Shown in pieces: positions 51,995 through 61,921 of a DNA stretch of 64,000 nucleotides. Source of the DNA: SZUA-1377 sp964622255. Lineage in GTDB: Bacteria; Campylobacterota; Campylobacteria; Campylobacterales; QNZT01. Numbering within the stretch: position 1 is the first letter of the stretch; each line of letters starts with the position of its first letter. The stretch covers positions 5,318 to 69,317 of the forward strand of contig CAZUPK010000067.1 of the NCBI GenBank assembly GCA_964622255.1, in the 5' to 3' direction. The notes below the pieces were generated by a model. The model had not been told where the DNA came from, made no database searches, and saw only the letters and a list, made by a program, of their open reading frames with translations. The position numbers and the translations under genes were made by a program.

Positions 51995-52079
51995 GCGACC
52001 GTGGTGGAATCGGTAGACACGCTATCTTGAGGGGGTAGTGCCAGTAGGTGTGCGAGTTCAAATCTCGCCGGTCGCACCA
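51995..52079 (+). tRNA. tRNA-Leu (anticodon GAG)
   Basis: An 85-base class II tRNA. Acceptor arms GCGACCG and CGGTCGC are followed by A and an encoded CCA (52077-52079). The D-arm is intact. Anticodon stem CTATC/GGTAG surrounds the loop TTGAGGG with anticodon GAG (52029-52031). A short variable arm and T-arm GCGAG-TTCAAAT-CTCGC complete the cloverleaf. It decodes CUU and CUC leucine codons. Confidence 0.96.
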
Positions 52080-52164
52080 TAAAAAACTTTTTGGCTGTTG
52101 TGGTCTGCTTTTTTAGCAAAAGCTATGCAAAAAACAGATATTAAGCTACAATCTGCATTTTACT

Positions 52165-52215
52165 TGACAATGCTCCTTATAACCCCTACGGCTAAAGCCG
52201 AGGGCTTTACGGCGC
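52165..52215 (-). mobile_element. IS605-like end scar beside tRNA-Leu
   Basis: On the minus strand a hairpin AAAGCCCTCGGCTTTAGCCG, partly GGGCT/AGCC paired, leads to TAGGGG and GGAGCATTGTCA. This resembles a hairpin plus GGAGTATGTCA end, but the terminal motif differs by several bases. No transposase gene is near. It lies between a tRNA gene and serA. Confidence 0.35.
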
Positions 52216-52232
52216 GAAATTTGGTAAGTTAT

Positions 52233-53813
52233 TTATATCTTAGCATAAGCAACCCATTTACACTCTTGTATATTTGAAAGTTTGTTTAGAGTGTCTTTAG
52301 AAATGTTATCTTCTACTAAAACAACTGCTATAGCACTTCCTTTACCATCACTTCCAAGTCTAAAGTCTGATATATTTACCTTTGCTTCGAAAAGCTCTTT
52401 ACTTAGTTTTGCGATAACTCCGGGTTTATCATCATTTTTAAAAAAGATCATATTTCCCTTAGGTTTAAAGTCAAGTTGGATGGAGTTTATATTTACTATT
52501 TTTTGGATGTTCCTATCAAATACAGTTCCACCTATCGCAATAGAGTCATTTTCGGTTACTATTTTGACCTCTATTTTATTTTTAAATACTTGTGAGTTGC
52601 TTGTGAGGGTTTTTATATCTATGCCATTTTCTTCTGCTATAAATTTTGCATTTACATAGTTTATATTTTCACCTAAAGACTCTTTTAAAGCTCCAACTAC
52701 CGCGAATGTCACTAGTGAATCTATATATTTTTTAACCTCTCCAAAAGCACTTACTTGTATAGACTTTATAAAGCCCTTGTTTATTTGAACACTAAGATAT
52801 GCCAACTTTTGCATAAGATCAAGATATCCTTTAAACTCATCTGGAGTTTTATTTATATCTATAGGAAGATTTAGAGCATTTGCATAACTTGCTCCTCTTG
52901 CGGCATTTATAGCTACTTGTGCAGCTTGGATAGCAATTCTTTCTTGTGATTCTAAAGTATTTGCACCAAGATGCGGAGTTGCAGTTAGATTTTTAATATC
53001 CAAAAGCTTATGATTGGTTGCCGGTTCTTTGTTAAACACATCTATACCACAGTAGGCCACCTTACCACTTTTTAGGGCTTCATAAAGATCATCTTCGTTA
53101 TAAAGTCCACCTCTGGCAACATTTATAAGTCTTACTCCATCTTTCATCTTTGCTATCTCTTTAGATGTTATCATATCGATAGTCTCTTTAGTTTTTGGAG
53201 TATGAATAGTAATAATATCACAAGATAGTATATCATCAAAATTTCTCGTATATTCTACTCCCATATCTATAGCTTTTGCAGGATCTATATATGGATCATA
53301 GGTTATAACTTCCATATCAAAGGCCATCGCTCTTTTTGCAACTCTACTCCCTATATTTCCAAAACCTATGATTCCTAGCTTTTTACCCATAAGTTCTTCA
53401 CCATACCACTGCTCTCTTTTCCAAACTCTCTCAAGCTTTAAGTGATTTGCTGAATTTATAAAGTTTCTTTGAGCATTTATGATATGAGCCATAGTCATCT
53501 CAACTGCTGCTATAGTATTTGCAGTTGGGACATTCATAACTATGATACCCTTTTTACTACATCCTTGTATATCAATATTATCAACACCAACTCCAGCTCT
53601 AACTATTGACTTTAAGTTTTGAACTGCATCTAAAAACTTTTCATCAACATCAGTTGAACTTCTAGTTATGGCTACATCTGCATCTTTTATAATATCTAAA
53701 AGTTTAGTTTTATCCTCTTTTGATGCATCTATATACTCTATATCATCAACACTATCCAATATTTCAAATGCTTTTTTATGTAAAGCATCACAAATTACTA
53801 TCTTCTTTTTCAT
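52233..53813 (-). CDS. serA: D-3-phosphoglycerate dehydrogenase
   Basis: First step of serine synthesis, oxidising 3-phosphoglycerate with NAD. The 526-residue long form has the NAD-binding domain (GKKLGIIGFGNIGSRVAKRA near 150), the catalytic Arg-Glu-His region (NVARGGLYNEDDL, ATPHLGANT), an intervening ASB domain, and a C-terminal ACT domain (NDDKPGVIAKLS) for serine feedback. It heads the downstream serA-rpsA region on the minus strand. Confidence 0.95.
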   Translation of the reverse strand: MKKKIVICDALHKKAFEILDSVDDIEYIDASKEDKTKLLDIIKDADVAITRSSTDVDEKFLDAVQNLKSIVRAGVGVDNIDIQGCSKKGIIVMNVPTANTIAAVEMTMAHIINAQRNFINSANHLKLERVWKREQWYGEELMGKKLGIIGFGNIGSRVAKRAMAFDMEVITYDPYIDPAKAIDMGVEYTRNFDDILSCDIITIHTPKTKETIDMITSKEIAKMKDGVRLINVARGGLYNEDDLYEALKSGKVAYCGIDVFNKEPATNHKLLDIKNLTATPHLGANTLESQERIAIQAAQVAINAARGASYANALNLPIDINKTPDEFKGYLDLMQKLAYLSVQINKGFIKSIQVSAFGEVKKYIDSLVTFAVVGALKESLGENINYVNAKFIAEENGIDIKTLTSNSQVFKNKIEVKIVTENDSIAIGGTVFDRNIQKIVNINSIQLDFKPKGNMIFFKNDDKPGVIAKLSKELFEAKVNISDFRLGSDGKGSAIAVVLVEDNISKDTLNKLSNIQECKWVAYAKI

Positions 53814-53822
53814 TTTTTCCCC

Positions 53823-54053
53823 TTAAAAATCTAACTTATATATCGTAACAGGATATGAAAACTTTTGATTGTTTTTTGAAATCCTCTCTATCCAACCATT
53901 ATCTATATTTTGATTTTCATCTACATTTTCTTGTGTTTCTTCCATCTTCAGTGGAATAGTTGAAGGCTTTATATATTTGTATAGGACCAGCAAAAGTGTA
54001 GATAGCCCTACAAAAAGAGTTATAAAAAGTAGGTATAGTTCAGACTTTCTCAT
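53823..54053 (-). CDS. Small single-helix membrane protein
   Basis: A 76-residue protein of unknown function with one transmembrane helix (about 7-27) and a short Glu/Asn-rich exported part ending IYKLDF. It sits between rpsA and serA on the same strand, nine bases before serA. Conserved position might suggest a Campylobacterota-specific gene, but I cannot name it. Confidence 0.6.
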   Translation of the reverse strand: MRKSELYLLFITLFVGLSTLLLVLYKYIKPSTIPLKMEETQENVDENQNIDNGWIERISKNNQKFSYPVTIYKLDF

Positions 54054-54080
54054 CCTATACCCTTCCCTTTTTATAACTTC

Positions 54081-55775
54081 CTATTTTTTTAGTTGATCAA
54101 AGATTATATCACCTAAAGTCGTTCTATCATTATTGTTAAACTCACTTAGAGCTTGTTTTTCTTTTAGTCTATTAACCTTTTTAGCTGACAGCCTTATCCT
54201 ATTTTTTTCACTATCTATAAATACTATAGCAGCTTCTAACTCTTCACCAACTTCTATCTCATTTGGATTTTTTGTTAAGTCTTCATTTCTTATTAGAGCA
54301 TCAACACCATCTTCTATCTCAACAAAAATACCAAAATCTTTTTTATCTCTTACTTTAACTGTTAAGATATCATTGTTAGAGTAATTTTTAGCAAACCTTT
54401 GGACAGGAGACTCTTCTAACTCTCTTTTGCTTAGAGAGATATTTTCCTTTTCACTATCTATTCTTATGATTTTAACCTCTACCTCATCACCAACTTTTAA
54501 AAGCTCTTTACACTTGGCACCTCTCTCCCAAGACGCATCCTCGTTGTGTAGAAGTCCCTCTACAGAATCTATCTTAACAAAAGCACCAAATGATGTAACA
54601 GTAGTAACCACACCCTTTACAATATCTCCAACTTTATACTTTACTTTAAACTCATCAAATGGTTTTGGAAGAAGATTTTTTAGGCTCACTCTTAGTTTTC
54701 TTTTTTCAAAATCAAGCTCTACTATCTCAGCATCTATCTCTTGATCTATTTCAAGATAATCCCTTGGATGTTTTATATTTTTATCCCAAGAGATTTCACT
54801 TACATGTAAGAAACCTTCTACATCGTTTCCAAGATCAACAAATGCACCATAAGGCTCTATATTTGATACTACAACTTTTACTGCATCCCCTACTTCTAAC
54901 TGCTCTTTAAGCTCATCCCAAGGGTCACTAAGTGCAGCTTTTATAGATAGTGAAAGATGCCTTTTAGATTCATCATAATTTATAGGTTTTACTAAAACCT
55001 CTTCACCCTCACTGTAATGCTTAGCAGGGTTTACTGGTCCTTTATAACTTATCTCACTATAATGAACAAGTCCATCCATACCACCAACATCAACAAACAT
55101 ACCATAACTTGTTATTTTTTTAATAACACCTTTTACAGGTTCATCTTTTTTTAACAACTCTTCTATTAACTTTTTTCTTCTTTCTTTGTCAGCTTCTATC
55201 AAAACTTTTCTTGAGATAACTATAGACTTACTATCTTTATCCACTTTTACAACTTTTGCTTTTATCTTTTTACCTATCAAAGACTTACTATCTTTTAAGT
55301 AAGCTTGACTTTTTGGCATAAAATATTCAACATTTTCATTATTTTCTACAATATAACCACCCTTGTTTTTACCAATGATCGAACCACTCACAATATACTC
55401 TTTATTTTTATCATAACTATTTATAAACTCTTCTATTTTTTTTGTCTTTAAAGCTTTTTTATATGACAGATAAGGTCTTTCATTTTTATAACCATTGATA
55501 GCAACTACGATGTCGTCACCCTCTTTAAATATCAAGTTGCCTTTTTTATCAGTTATCTCACTTTTATACAGTAAACCCTCTTGCTTTTTACCAACATCAA
55601 CCAAGACACTATCTTCATCATCTTTTATAGATACTATCCTACCAGTTAGTATATTGCCATCTTTATCAGACTTTACTGACTCTTCAAACATTTGAGCAAA
55701 GTTATCCTCTTCGCCTAAATCCATACTCTCTATCTCTGCTTTACTTAGAACTTTGGAGTTCACCTCACTAATCAT
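54081..55775 (-). CDS. rpsA: 30S ribosomal protein S1
   Basis: The mRNA-binding ribosomal protein needed for initiation on structured or weak ribosome sites. The 564 residues contain six S1 domains, recognisable by repeats such as GIVKKI-S/TSYGMFVDVGGMDGLVH, NIEPYGAFVDLGNDVEGFLH and TSFGAFVKIDSVEGLLH. All are intact. The gene starts the block with ispH upstream on the same strand. Confidence 0.95.
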   Translation of the reverse strand: MISEVNSKVLSKAEIESMDLGEEDNFAQMFEESVKSDKDGNILTGRIVSIKDDEDSVLVDVGKKQEGLLYKSEITDKKGNLIFKEGDDIVVAINGYKNERPYLSYKKALKTKKIEEFINSYDKNKEYIVSGSIIGKNKGGYIVENNENVEYFMPKSQAYLKDSKSLIGKKIKAKVVKVDKDSKSIVISRKVLIEADKERRKKLIEELLKKDEPVKGVIKKITSYGMFVDVGGMDGLVHYSEISYKGPVNPAKHYSEGEEVLVKPINYDESKRHLSLSIKAALSDPWDELKEQLEVGDAVKVVVSNIEPYGAFVDLGNDVEGFLHVSEISWDKNIKHPRDYLEIDQEIDAEIVELDFEKRKLRVSLKNLLPKPFDEFKVKYKVGDIVKGVVTTVTSFGAFVKIDSVEGLLHNEDASWERGAKCKELLKVGDEVEVKIIRIDSEKENISLSKRELEESPVQRFAKNYSNNDILTVKVRDKKDFGIFVEIEDGVDALIRNEDLTKNPNEIEVGEELEAAIVFIDSEKNRIRLSAKKVNRLKEKQALSEFNNNDRTTLGDIIFDQLKK

Positions 55776-55841
55776 TCTCTTCCTTTGTTAAAAATTTTTT
55801 CTCATTATACATAAATATCTTTATAGTTTTTGAAAATATAA

Positions 55842-56678
55842 CTATTTTGTGAAAACTTTTATCTTTTGAACTATTTTTTCTATAATCCAATCAGGAGTAG
55901 AAGCACCCGCACCTATACCACAAAGCTTCTTACCTTCAAACCACTCTTTTTTAAGCTCGTCCTCATTTTCTATGTGATAGCTATCAGAACAAGAGAACTT
56001 TGATATGTTATAAAGCTCTTTTGTATTTGATGAGTTTTTACCACCTACTATGATCATAACATCTGCCTCTTTAGAAAGCTCTCTAACTGCATCTTGATTT
56101 TCAAAAGTTGCATTGCAAATAGTATTAAAAACCCTTACCTCTTTAGTTCTTTCAACTAGATAATTTATAACTTTTTGAAACTCAGCAAGTTTTTTTGTAG
56201 TCTGTGAAACTATCACTACTTTTCTTTTTATCTGTTTTTTTTCTAACTCTTCTATATTTGCAACTACTATAGCTTCACCTCTGCTATAACTTTTAACTCC
56301 CTTAACTTCTGGATGCTTTTGATCTCCAAAGATAACTATCTGATATCCCTCTTCACTCATTTTTCTTACTATGTTTTGAAGATTTGTAACATATGGACAA
56401 GTAGCATTTACTATCTCCACATCCATACTTTTTAAAATTTCTAAGTTTTTCTTTTCTATTCCATGTGTTCTTATGATAGCCTTTTTTGTAGGATATTTTT
56501 CAAATTCTTCAAAATCTTTTGTTGTTCCTACATTAAAATCTCTTTTTAGTCTGTTTATTTCCTCATTGTTATGTATAAGAGGTCCTATCGTTGTGGCATC
56601 TTTTAACTTTTCTGCCATTTTTATAGCCCTTTTGACACCAAAACAAAAACCATAACTCTTTGCTAACCTAATCTCCAC
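55842..56678 (-). CDS. ispH: 4-hydroxy-3-methylbut-2-enyl diphosphate reductase
   Basis: Last step of the non-mevalonate isoprenoid pathway. The [4Fe-4S] ligands are Cys12 (YGFCFG), Cys94 (NATCPYV) and Cys188 (NTICNAT), all present. TQKH-type VSQTTK and the SSNTKEL end match the family, and 278 residues is normal. Its start overlaps the aroA end by 11 bases. Confidence 0.95.
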   Translation of the reverse strand: MEIRLAKSYGFCFGVKRAIKMAEKLKDATTIGPLIHNNEEINRLKRDFNVGTTKDFEEFEKYPTKKAIIRTHGIEKKNLEILKSMDVEIVNATCPYVTNLQNIVRKMSEEGYQIVIFGDQKHPEVKGVKSYSRGEAIVVANIEELEKKQIKRKVVIVSQTTKKLAEFQKVINYLVERTKEVRVFNTICNATFENQDAVRELSKEADVMIIVGGKNSSNTKELYNISKFSCSDSYHIENEDELKKEWFEGKKLCGIGAGASTPDWIIEKIVQKIKVFTK

Positions 56679-57957
56679 TTATCACCTCACAAAAATCTTT
56701 TAATATATCTGTAAAATTTGGAAATGATGTCTTTATACACTCAACATCTTCAACTTTCATATCTGACAGGGTTCCTGCTATTAGAAAACTCATAGCGACT
56801 CTATGATCTCCAAAACTATCTATTGTAGCTTTTTTAAACTTTCCACCAACTATCTCATATCCATCATCTCTCTCTTTGACATCGATACCACAAAGTTTCA
56901 AATTATTTACAACGGAGCTTATCCTATCACTCTCTTTTACTCTAAGCTCTTTTGCATTTTTTACAACACTCTTTCCCTTAGCTACTGCCATAGCAATACT
57001 TAGTGGCGGAAGTTCATCTATAAGCCAAGAGACATTTTCACTTACTTCAACACCCTTTAGCTTATCTCCTGTTATTTTTATATCTCCTATAGGTTCATAT
57101 CCGTTATCTTTTTCTATGAACTCTACTATAGCCCCCATTCTTTGTAAAACTTTGTAAGCTTCTACTCTTGTAGGATTTAGGGTTGTATTTTTTATAGTTA
57201 TGGTTGAACCTTTATGAATAGAAGCTAAAACTCCAAAGAAAAAGCCACTTGATGGATCGCTTGGAACCTCTATGTTGAGAGGTTTTAAAGGCTTTACTAG
57301 AGGAGTTATCTTTATAAATTCTCCCTCTTTTTCTATATCTGCCCCCATACCTTTTAATATTTTCTCAGTGTGATCTCTACTTAACTCACTTTCTTTATAG
57401 TAAGAGTCTCCTTTTGCTCTTAAACCTGCAAGTATCATAGCACTCTTTATTTGAGCTGATGCGATAGGACTTTCATATCTAAAACCTTCAAGCTCTCCAC
57501 CTCTTATAGACAAGGGTGAGAGATTGCCCTCCTCTCTTCCGTCTATCTTTGCTCCGATGCTTTTTAGAGGACCTGCTACTCTTTTCATAGGACGACGAGC
57601 AAGATATTCATCTCCATGTAAAACAAAAAATCCATCTAGTGAACTTAAAAATCCCATAAAAAGTCTCATAGCAGTTCCACTGTTTCCACAGTCTAAAACA
57701 CAAGGAGGTTCAAGTAACTTTTTTGGTGGAGTTATCGTTACATCTTTTCCATCATTTTCTATCTTTGCTCCAAGAAGTTTTACGATATTTAACGAGTTGA
57801 GAGTATCTTTGGCTTGAAGATAATTTTTTATATAAGAGGTTTTATCACTTAAGAGTGAAAATATAGCACATCTATGAGATATAGACTTATCACTTGCAAT
57901 AGAGTCTATATCCTTGTTAAAACTTTTTGTAACTTTTCTTACTTCAATAAAACTCAT
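56668..57957 (-). CDS. aroA: 3-phosphoshikimate 1-carboxyvinyltransferase (EPSP synthase)
   Basis: Sixth step of the shikimate pathway; aroK for the preceding step is at 4.9 kb. The 429 residues show SDKSISHRCAIFS near 22, the DCGNSGTAMRLFMG motif, RPMKRVAGPL, and KESDRI with the catalytic Lys and Glu. The NSGTA-type and RPMxR motifs suggest a class II-like or intermediate enzyme. It overlaps pheT by four bases. Confidence 0.95.
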   Translation of the reverse strand: MSFIEVRKVTKSFNKDIDSIASDKSISHRCAIFSLLSDKTSYIKNYLQAKDTLNSLNIVKLLGAKIENDGKDVTITPPKKLLEPPCVLDCGNSGTAMRLFMGFLSSLDGFFVLHGDEYLARRPMKRVAGPLKSIGAKIDGREEGNLSPLSIRGGELEGFRYESPIASAQIKSAMILAGLRAKGDSYYKESELSRDHTEKILKGMGADIEKEGEFIKITPLVKPLKPLNIEVPSDPSSGFFFGVLASIHKGSTITIKNTTLNPTRVEAYKVLQRMGAIVEFIEKDNGYEPIGDIKITGDKLKGVEVSENVSWLIDELPPLSIAMAVAKGKSVVKNAKELRVKESDRISSVVNNLKLCGIDVKERDDGYEIVGGKFKKATIDSFGDHRVAMSFLIAGTLSDMKVEDVECIKTSFPNFTDILKDFCEVISGD

Positions 57958-60272
57958 CTAAGCTCCAATCCAAGCTTAGATTTTAAAACTTCTACTATCT
58001 TATCCATACCACTTTTTATATCACTGTCTTCTAAAGTTTTATTCATATTTTGTAGAACAAATCTTATGGTTATGCCTTTTTTATCCTCTAACTCTTCACC
58101 CTCATATATATCTATCACATAGTAGTTTTGCACAACTGATGGCAGATCCTTTCTCAAAGCCTCTTTTATTTCTTCAAACTTCATCTGTTTTGGAGCTAAA
58201 AATGAAAGATCCTTTTGTGATGTTTGAAACTTAGAATACTCTTTTACTTTTACTATCTCATACCTTAAAGCATCAAAATCAAGTTCACAGATATAAGTGG
58301 CTTTTAAGTCATACTCCTTTTCGACCTCTAAGTGAACTCTACCTACAAACCCCGCCTTTTTACCTTTTATCTTAATAACTGCATATTCATAGGGATTAAA
58401 AAGTTTATTTTTAGGAGTTGTTGATACCAACTCACACTTTCCAACGATAGAAAAGAGATCATCTACTATATCCTTGAAACTGCACTCACTTGTATCACTT
58501 TTGTATCCCTCTACATCTCTTTGTCCACTATAAATAAAGCTAAATTTCTCTATTTCATTTAACTCTTTATCAACAACTCTTCCATTTTCAAAAAGTTTTA
58601 TTCTTTTTCTTCCTGCTTTTGCATTTTTACTGGTAGCTCTTAGAAGATTTAGGCATAGTGTAGTTCTTAAGGTATTTAATTCATTTGTTATAGGGTTTAT
58701 TATATCTTTTTTATCATCTATAATATTAAATCCCTTTGCTTTTAACTCCTCTTTGTTATCAAAAAAGTAACTTATACTCTCAAAATATCCTAAACCAACC
58801 GCTTTAGTTTTATAGTGTCTTCTCTTTTTAATATTTTGATAAACACTGTTTACTTTTGGTCTTTCATTAAAACATAGTGGCTTTGCTTTTATATTATCTA
58901 TGCCTACTATTCTTACTATCTCCTCTATAACATCTTGAGGATTTTTTATATCACTTCTAAAAAGTGGAACTTTGATAACATAAAACTCACCTCTAAAATT
59001 AACCTCAAATCCCAACTTATCCAGAGTATTTACAACTTCGATACTTTTTATATGATTTCCGATAAACTCATCTATAAAGCTACTTTCAACCTGTATAACC
59101 CTATCTTCAAAGTTATCTATAGTCTCTTCATAATCAGCATAAATCTTTGCATTATCATTTATAAGTTGAGACACCTCTTTTAATCCAAACTCTAAGTCAC
59201 CCTCACTTCCTCTACTACTTCTATAATATAACTCATCAGCTTCTATCTTAGTTTCATATTTTTTCAAAGATATATACTCCGAATCTATAAAACTAGCTCC
59301 CACTAAAACTCTTTTAGTATCTTTTGAGACCTTAAATTTTTCATTTTGGGTTAAACCTACTAAGCAAACTATATCTTTACCGTTATAAACTCTATCTATG
59401 CCATCACTTTCTTTTTTTAGTCTTAAAATAACTTTTGAATCTTTATCCTTTTCAAACTTATCAAAATCATAAGCTCTTAAAATTACTCCACTATTTATAG
59501 TTGCATAAGTTAGTGCATTTTCTATATGAGTTTTCAACTCCTCTTCACACATATAGAGTCTAAAAGAAGTTAAAAAATCACACTTTACTCCTTTATTTTC
59601 AAAAAACATATATCTTAAAGCTGAATTTATACCACTATCGCTGTCAAGCTCTAAAACCCTTCCTATACCTATTCTATCTTCTACAAAAGTGTACTCTTTT
59701 TGTTTTAACTCTTTATTATATACAGCACTTAAATCTCTTGCAACTCCATATATACTTAAGCAATCACCTCTATTTGCAGTAAGTTCTATCCTTATGATAG
59801 TGTCATTTAAAAGTGGATATTCTCTAAGTTCCTTTCCAAGTTTAAGTTCTCCGATACTCTCATCTAAAACCATTATGCCATCATTTGTTTTTATTAAACC
59901 TATCTCATTTGAAGAGCATATCATACCATAAGAGTCAACCCCTCTAAGCTTTGCCCCTTTTATCTCAAAATCTTTTCCTAATTTTGTTCCAACAGTAGCA
60001 ACCGCTACAAACTGATCCTTTGCAACATTTTTAGCTCCGCAGACTATTTGTAAAGTTTTATCTCCTATATCCACTTGACAAATATTTAACCTATTGGCAT
60101 TTGGATGTTTTTCACACTCCAAAACCTTTCCAACTACAACCTTTGGAGGAATCCTTTGTTTTGTAACACTATCTACTTCAAGTCCTATAGAATCTAACTT
60201 ACTACAAATATCTTCAACACTCTTATCTCTTAAATCTATCCACTCATTTAACCACTCATAAGTAACTATCAT
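57954..60272 (-). CDS. pheT: Phenylalanyl-tRNA synthetase beta chain
   Basis: Forms the alpha2-beta2 enzyme charging tRNA-Phe. Its 772 residues include the N-terminal tRNA-binding OB domain (VVGKVLECEKHPNANRLNICQVDIG, about 45-70), the B3/B4 editing module, B5, the catalytic-like core with the RS-motif IKNPQD, and the C-terminal anticodon-binding ferredoxin-like domain (SKFQTSQKDLSFL). All parts seem intact. It overlaps pheS by four bases. Confidence 0.95.
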   Translation of the reverse strand: MIVTYEWLNEWIDLRDKSVEDICSKLDSIGLEVDSVTKQRIPPKVVVGKVLECEKHPNANRLNICQVDIGDKTLQIVCGAKNVAKDQFVAVATVGTKLGKDFEIKGAKLRGVDSYGMICSSNEIGLIKTNDGIMVLDESIGELKLGKELREYPLLNDTIIRIELTANRGDCLSIYGVARDLSAVYNKELKQKEYTFVEDRIGIGRVLELDSDSGINSALRYMFFENKGVKCDFLTSFRLYMCEEELKTHIENALTYATINSGVILRAYDFDKFEKDKDSKVILRLKKESDGIDRVYNGKDIVCLVGLTQNEKFKVSKDTKRVLVGASFIDSEYISLKKYETKIEADELYYRSSRGSEGDLEFGLKEVSQLINDNAKIYADYEETIDNFEDRVIQVESSFIDEFIGNHIKSIEVVNTLDKLGFEVNFRGEFYVIKVPLFRSDIKNPQDVIEEIVRIVGIDNIKAKPLCFNERPKVNSVYQNIKKRRHYKTKAVGLGYFESISYFFDNKEELKAKGFNIIDDKKDIINPITNELNTLRTTLCLNLLRATSKNAKAGRKRIKLFENGRVVDKELNEIEKFSFIYSGQRDVEGYKSDTSECSFKDIVDDLFSIVGKCELVSTTPKNKLFNPYEYAVIKIKGKKAGFVGRVHLEVEKEYDLKATYICELDFDALRYEIVKVKEYSKFQTSQKDLSFLAPKQMKFEEIKEALRKDLPSVVQNYYVIDIYEGEELEDKKGITIRFVLQNMNKTLEDSDIKSGMDKIVEVLKSKLGLELR

Positions 60273-61270
60273 CTAAACTGCTCCAACAATCTAATATCTC
60301 CTTCAAATAGGCTTCTTAAATCTCCTATTGTATGGATAAGCATAGCAAATCTTTCAATTCCAAGCCCAAATGCATATCCACTTACATCTTCATATCCTAC
60401 TGCTTTAAAAACATTTTCATCCACCATACCCGCTCCTAAAACTTCGAGCCATCCTGTATAGGAACAAACTCTACACCCTTTTCTTTTACAAAAAATGCAA
60501 CTTATATCAACTTCAGTGCTAGGCTCTGTAAAAGGAAAAAAACTAGGTCTAAATCTAACCTCAACATCTCCAAACATATACTTTAAAAAGTTTTCTAAAA
60601 CAAATTTTAGATTTGCAAAGTTTACCTTACCTTTCTTACCTACAACAAGTCCTTCAACTTGATGGAACATAGGAGTATGAGTTAAATCAAAATCTTTTCT
60701 AAAAACAGCCCCTGGACTTAACATCTTAAAAGGAGGTTTATTATTTTTATCTTCCATATATCTTATTTGAACACTTGATGTATGAGTTCTTAAAAGTTTC
60801 CCCTCCCCTAAGAAAAATGTATCTTGCATCTCTCTTGCTGGATGATATATGGGAAGATTTAGTGCCTCAAAGTTATGAAAATCATCTTCGATATATCTGT
60901 CCTCTTCAACTTCAAAGTTTAAACTTACAAAGTAGTCTATGATTTTATCCATAGTATTCATAACCGGGTGCAAAGCTCCACAGTTATCAAGTGAAGTAAA
61001 AGCAGATACATCAACAGCATTCTTTTTTAAACTCTCTTCTAAATGCTTTAGATAAAGCTCCTCTTTTTTAATTTCAAAAGTTTTATTTAAAGTGGCTTTT
61101 AGGATGTTTAAATTTTTTGCAAAATCCTTCTTTGCTTTATTTGGTATATCTTTTATCTTAGCAAACTCTACCGCTAAATAACCCTTTTTGCCAAAAATCT
61201 CTACCCTAACCTCTTCCAACTTTTTTAAATCGCAAGAGTTTAAAATCTTTTTTTCTAGCTTATCTTTCAT
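60269..61270 (-). CDS. pheS: Phenylalanyl-tRNA synthetase alpha chain
   Basis: The catalytic chain of the class II synthetase. The 333 residues show the N-terminal coiled coil (about 1-80), motif 2 (FKMLSPGAVFRKDFDLTHTPMFHQVEGLVV), the FRPSFFPFTEPSTEVDI segment, a CxxC-like Cys cluster, and motif 3 (GFGLGIERFAML, here AFGLGIERFAML). It is the first gene of the minus-strand block, divergent from the HIT gene. Confidence 0.96.
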   Translation of the reverse strand: MKDKLEKKILNSCDLKKLEEVRVEIFGKKGYLAVEFAKIKDIPNKAKKDFAKNLNILKATLNKTFEIKKEELYLKHLEESLKKNAVDVSAFTSLDNCGALHPVMNTMDKIIDYFVSLNFEVEEDRYIEDDFHNFEALNLPIYHPAREMQDTFFLGEGKLLRTHTSSVQIRYMEDKNNKPPFKMLSPGAVFRKDFDLTHTPMFHQVEGLVVGKKGKVNFANLKFVLENFLKYMFGDVEVRFRPSFFPFTEPSTEVDISCIFCKRKGCRVCSYTGWLEVLGAGMVDENVFKAVGYEDVSGYAFGLGIERFAMLIHTIGDLRSLFEGDIRLLEQFR

Positions 61271-61347
61271 ACAAACACTTTCCTGTTAAAAATTTTATTT
61301 ATTTTATTGTAAAATTCATTAGAAGAGACTGATTAAGAGAGATTGAA

Positions 61348-61355
61348 GGGGGGGG
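61348..61355. repeat. G8 homopolymer tract between pheS and the HIT gene
   Basis: Eight G lie in an otherwise AT-rich divergent promoter region, inside a longer fold: AGAGATT upstream pairs with AATCTCT (about 61388-61394) ahead of a T9 run. Poly-G tracts in Campylobacterota are often length-variable, so it could tune the flanking promoters. Confidence 0.5.
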
Positions 61356-61430
61356 AGAGACTAAGTTATTTTTTTTAGTTTCTTAATCTCTTTTTTTTTA
61401 ATCTTATTTTATTAAAAAAAGGATGTTGAT

Positions 61431-61769
61431 ATGTGTTTGTTTTGTAAGATAGTAAAAAGAGAGATACCGGCAAATGTTGAGCTTGAAAATGAAGAGTTTT
61501 TAGCTTTTCACGATATAAATCCGATAGCTCCTATACATCTACTTATTATACCCAAAAAACATGTAGATAGTTTTCAAGAGATAGAACCTGAAACTATGGC
61601 AGAGATGACTACCTTTATACAAGAGTTAGCTAAGAAAATGGGACTCGATAAAGATGGTTATAGGCTATTGACAAACATAGGAAAAAACGGAGGACAAGAG
61701 ATAAAGCATCTTCACTTTCACTTGGTAGGAGGAACAAGATGTAAACTGCCAATCGCTAAAAACGACTAG
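61431..61769 (+). CDS. HIT-family nucleotide hydrolase/transferase (HinT-like)
   Basis: A purine-nucleoside phosphoramidase-like protein of 112 residues with the histidine triad at His93, His95 and His97 (IKHLHFHLVGG). The N-terminus CLFCKIVKREIPA has a Cys pair typical of the HinT group. The C-terminal tail after the triad (GTRCKLPIAKND) is short and continues into a GC-rich palindrome, so the original end may have been altered. It follows pheS divergently, as in related genomes. Confidence 0.92.
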   Translation: MCLFCKIVKREIPANVELENEEFLAFHDINPIAPIHLLIIPKKHVDSFQEIEPETMAEMTTFIQELAKKMGLDKDGYRLLTNIGKNGGQEIKHLHFHLVGGTRCKLPIAKND

Positions 61770-61840
61770 GCTTCCTGCTCCGATAATGCCCACGAGGATT
61801 TTACAGAGGTCGAATTCCAACTCCTTATTCTCGTGGGTCT
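61741..61840 (+). other. GC-rich palindromic block after the HIT gene
   Basis: A stretch of unusually high G+C for this genome. CCCACGAG (61789-61796) pairs perfectly with CTCGTGGG (61830-61837) over a 33-base loop that itself has GAG/CTC complementarity. It overlaps the last codons of the HIT gene. No T-run follows closely. It could be a foreign structured RNA end (omega-RNA-like) or a remnant of a mobile element preceding the IS1634-like copy. I cannot identify it. Confidence 0.4.
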
Positions 61841-61921
61841 TACTTATCATCTCCCACTCATTATCTACACTTTGGCAAATGATATGACCTATTAAGATGT
61901 ATATTTTCCGACTTTGAAAAA

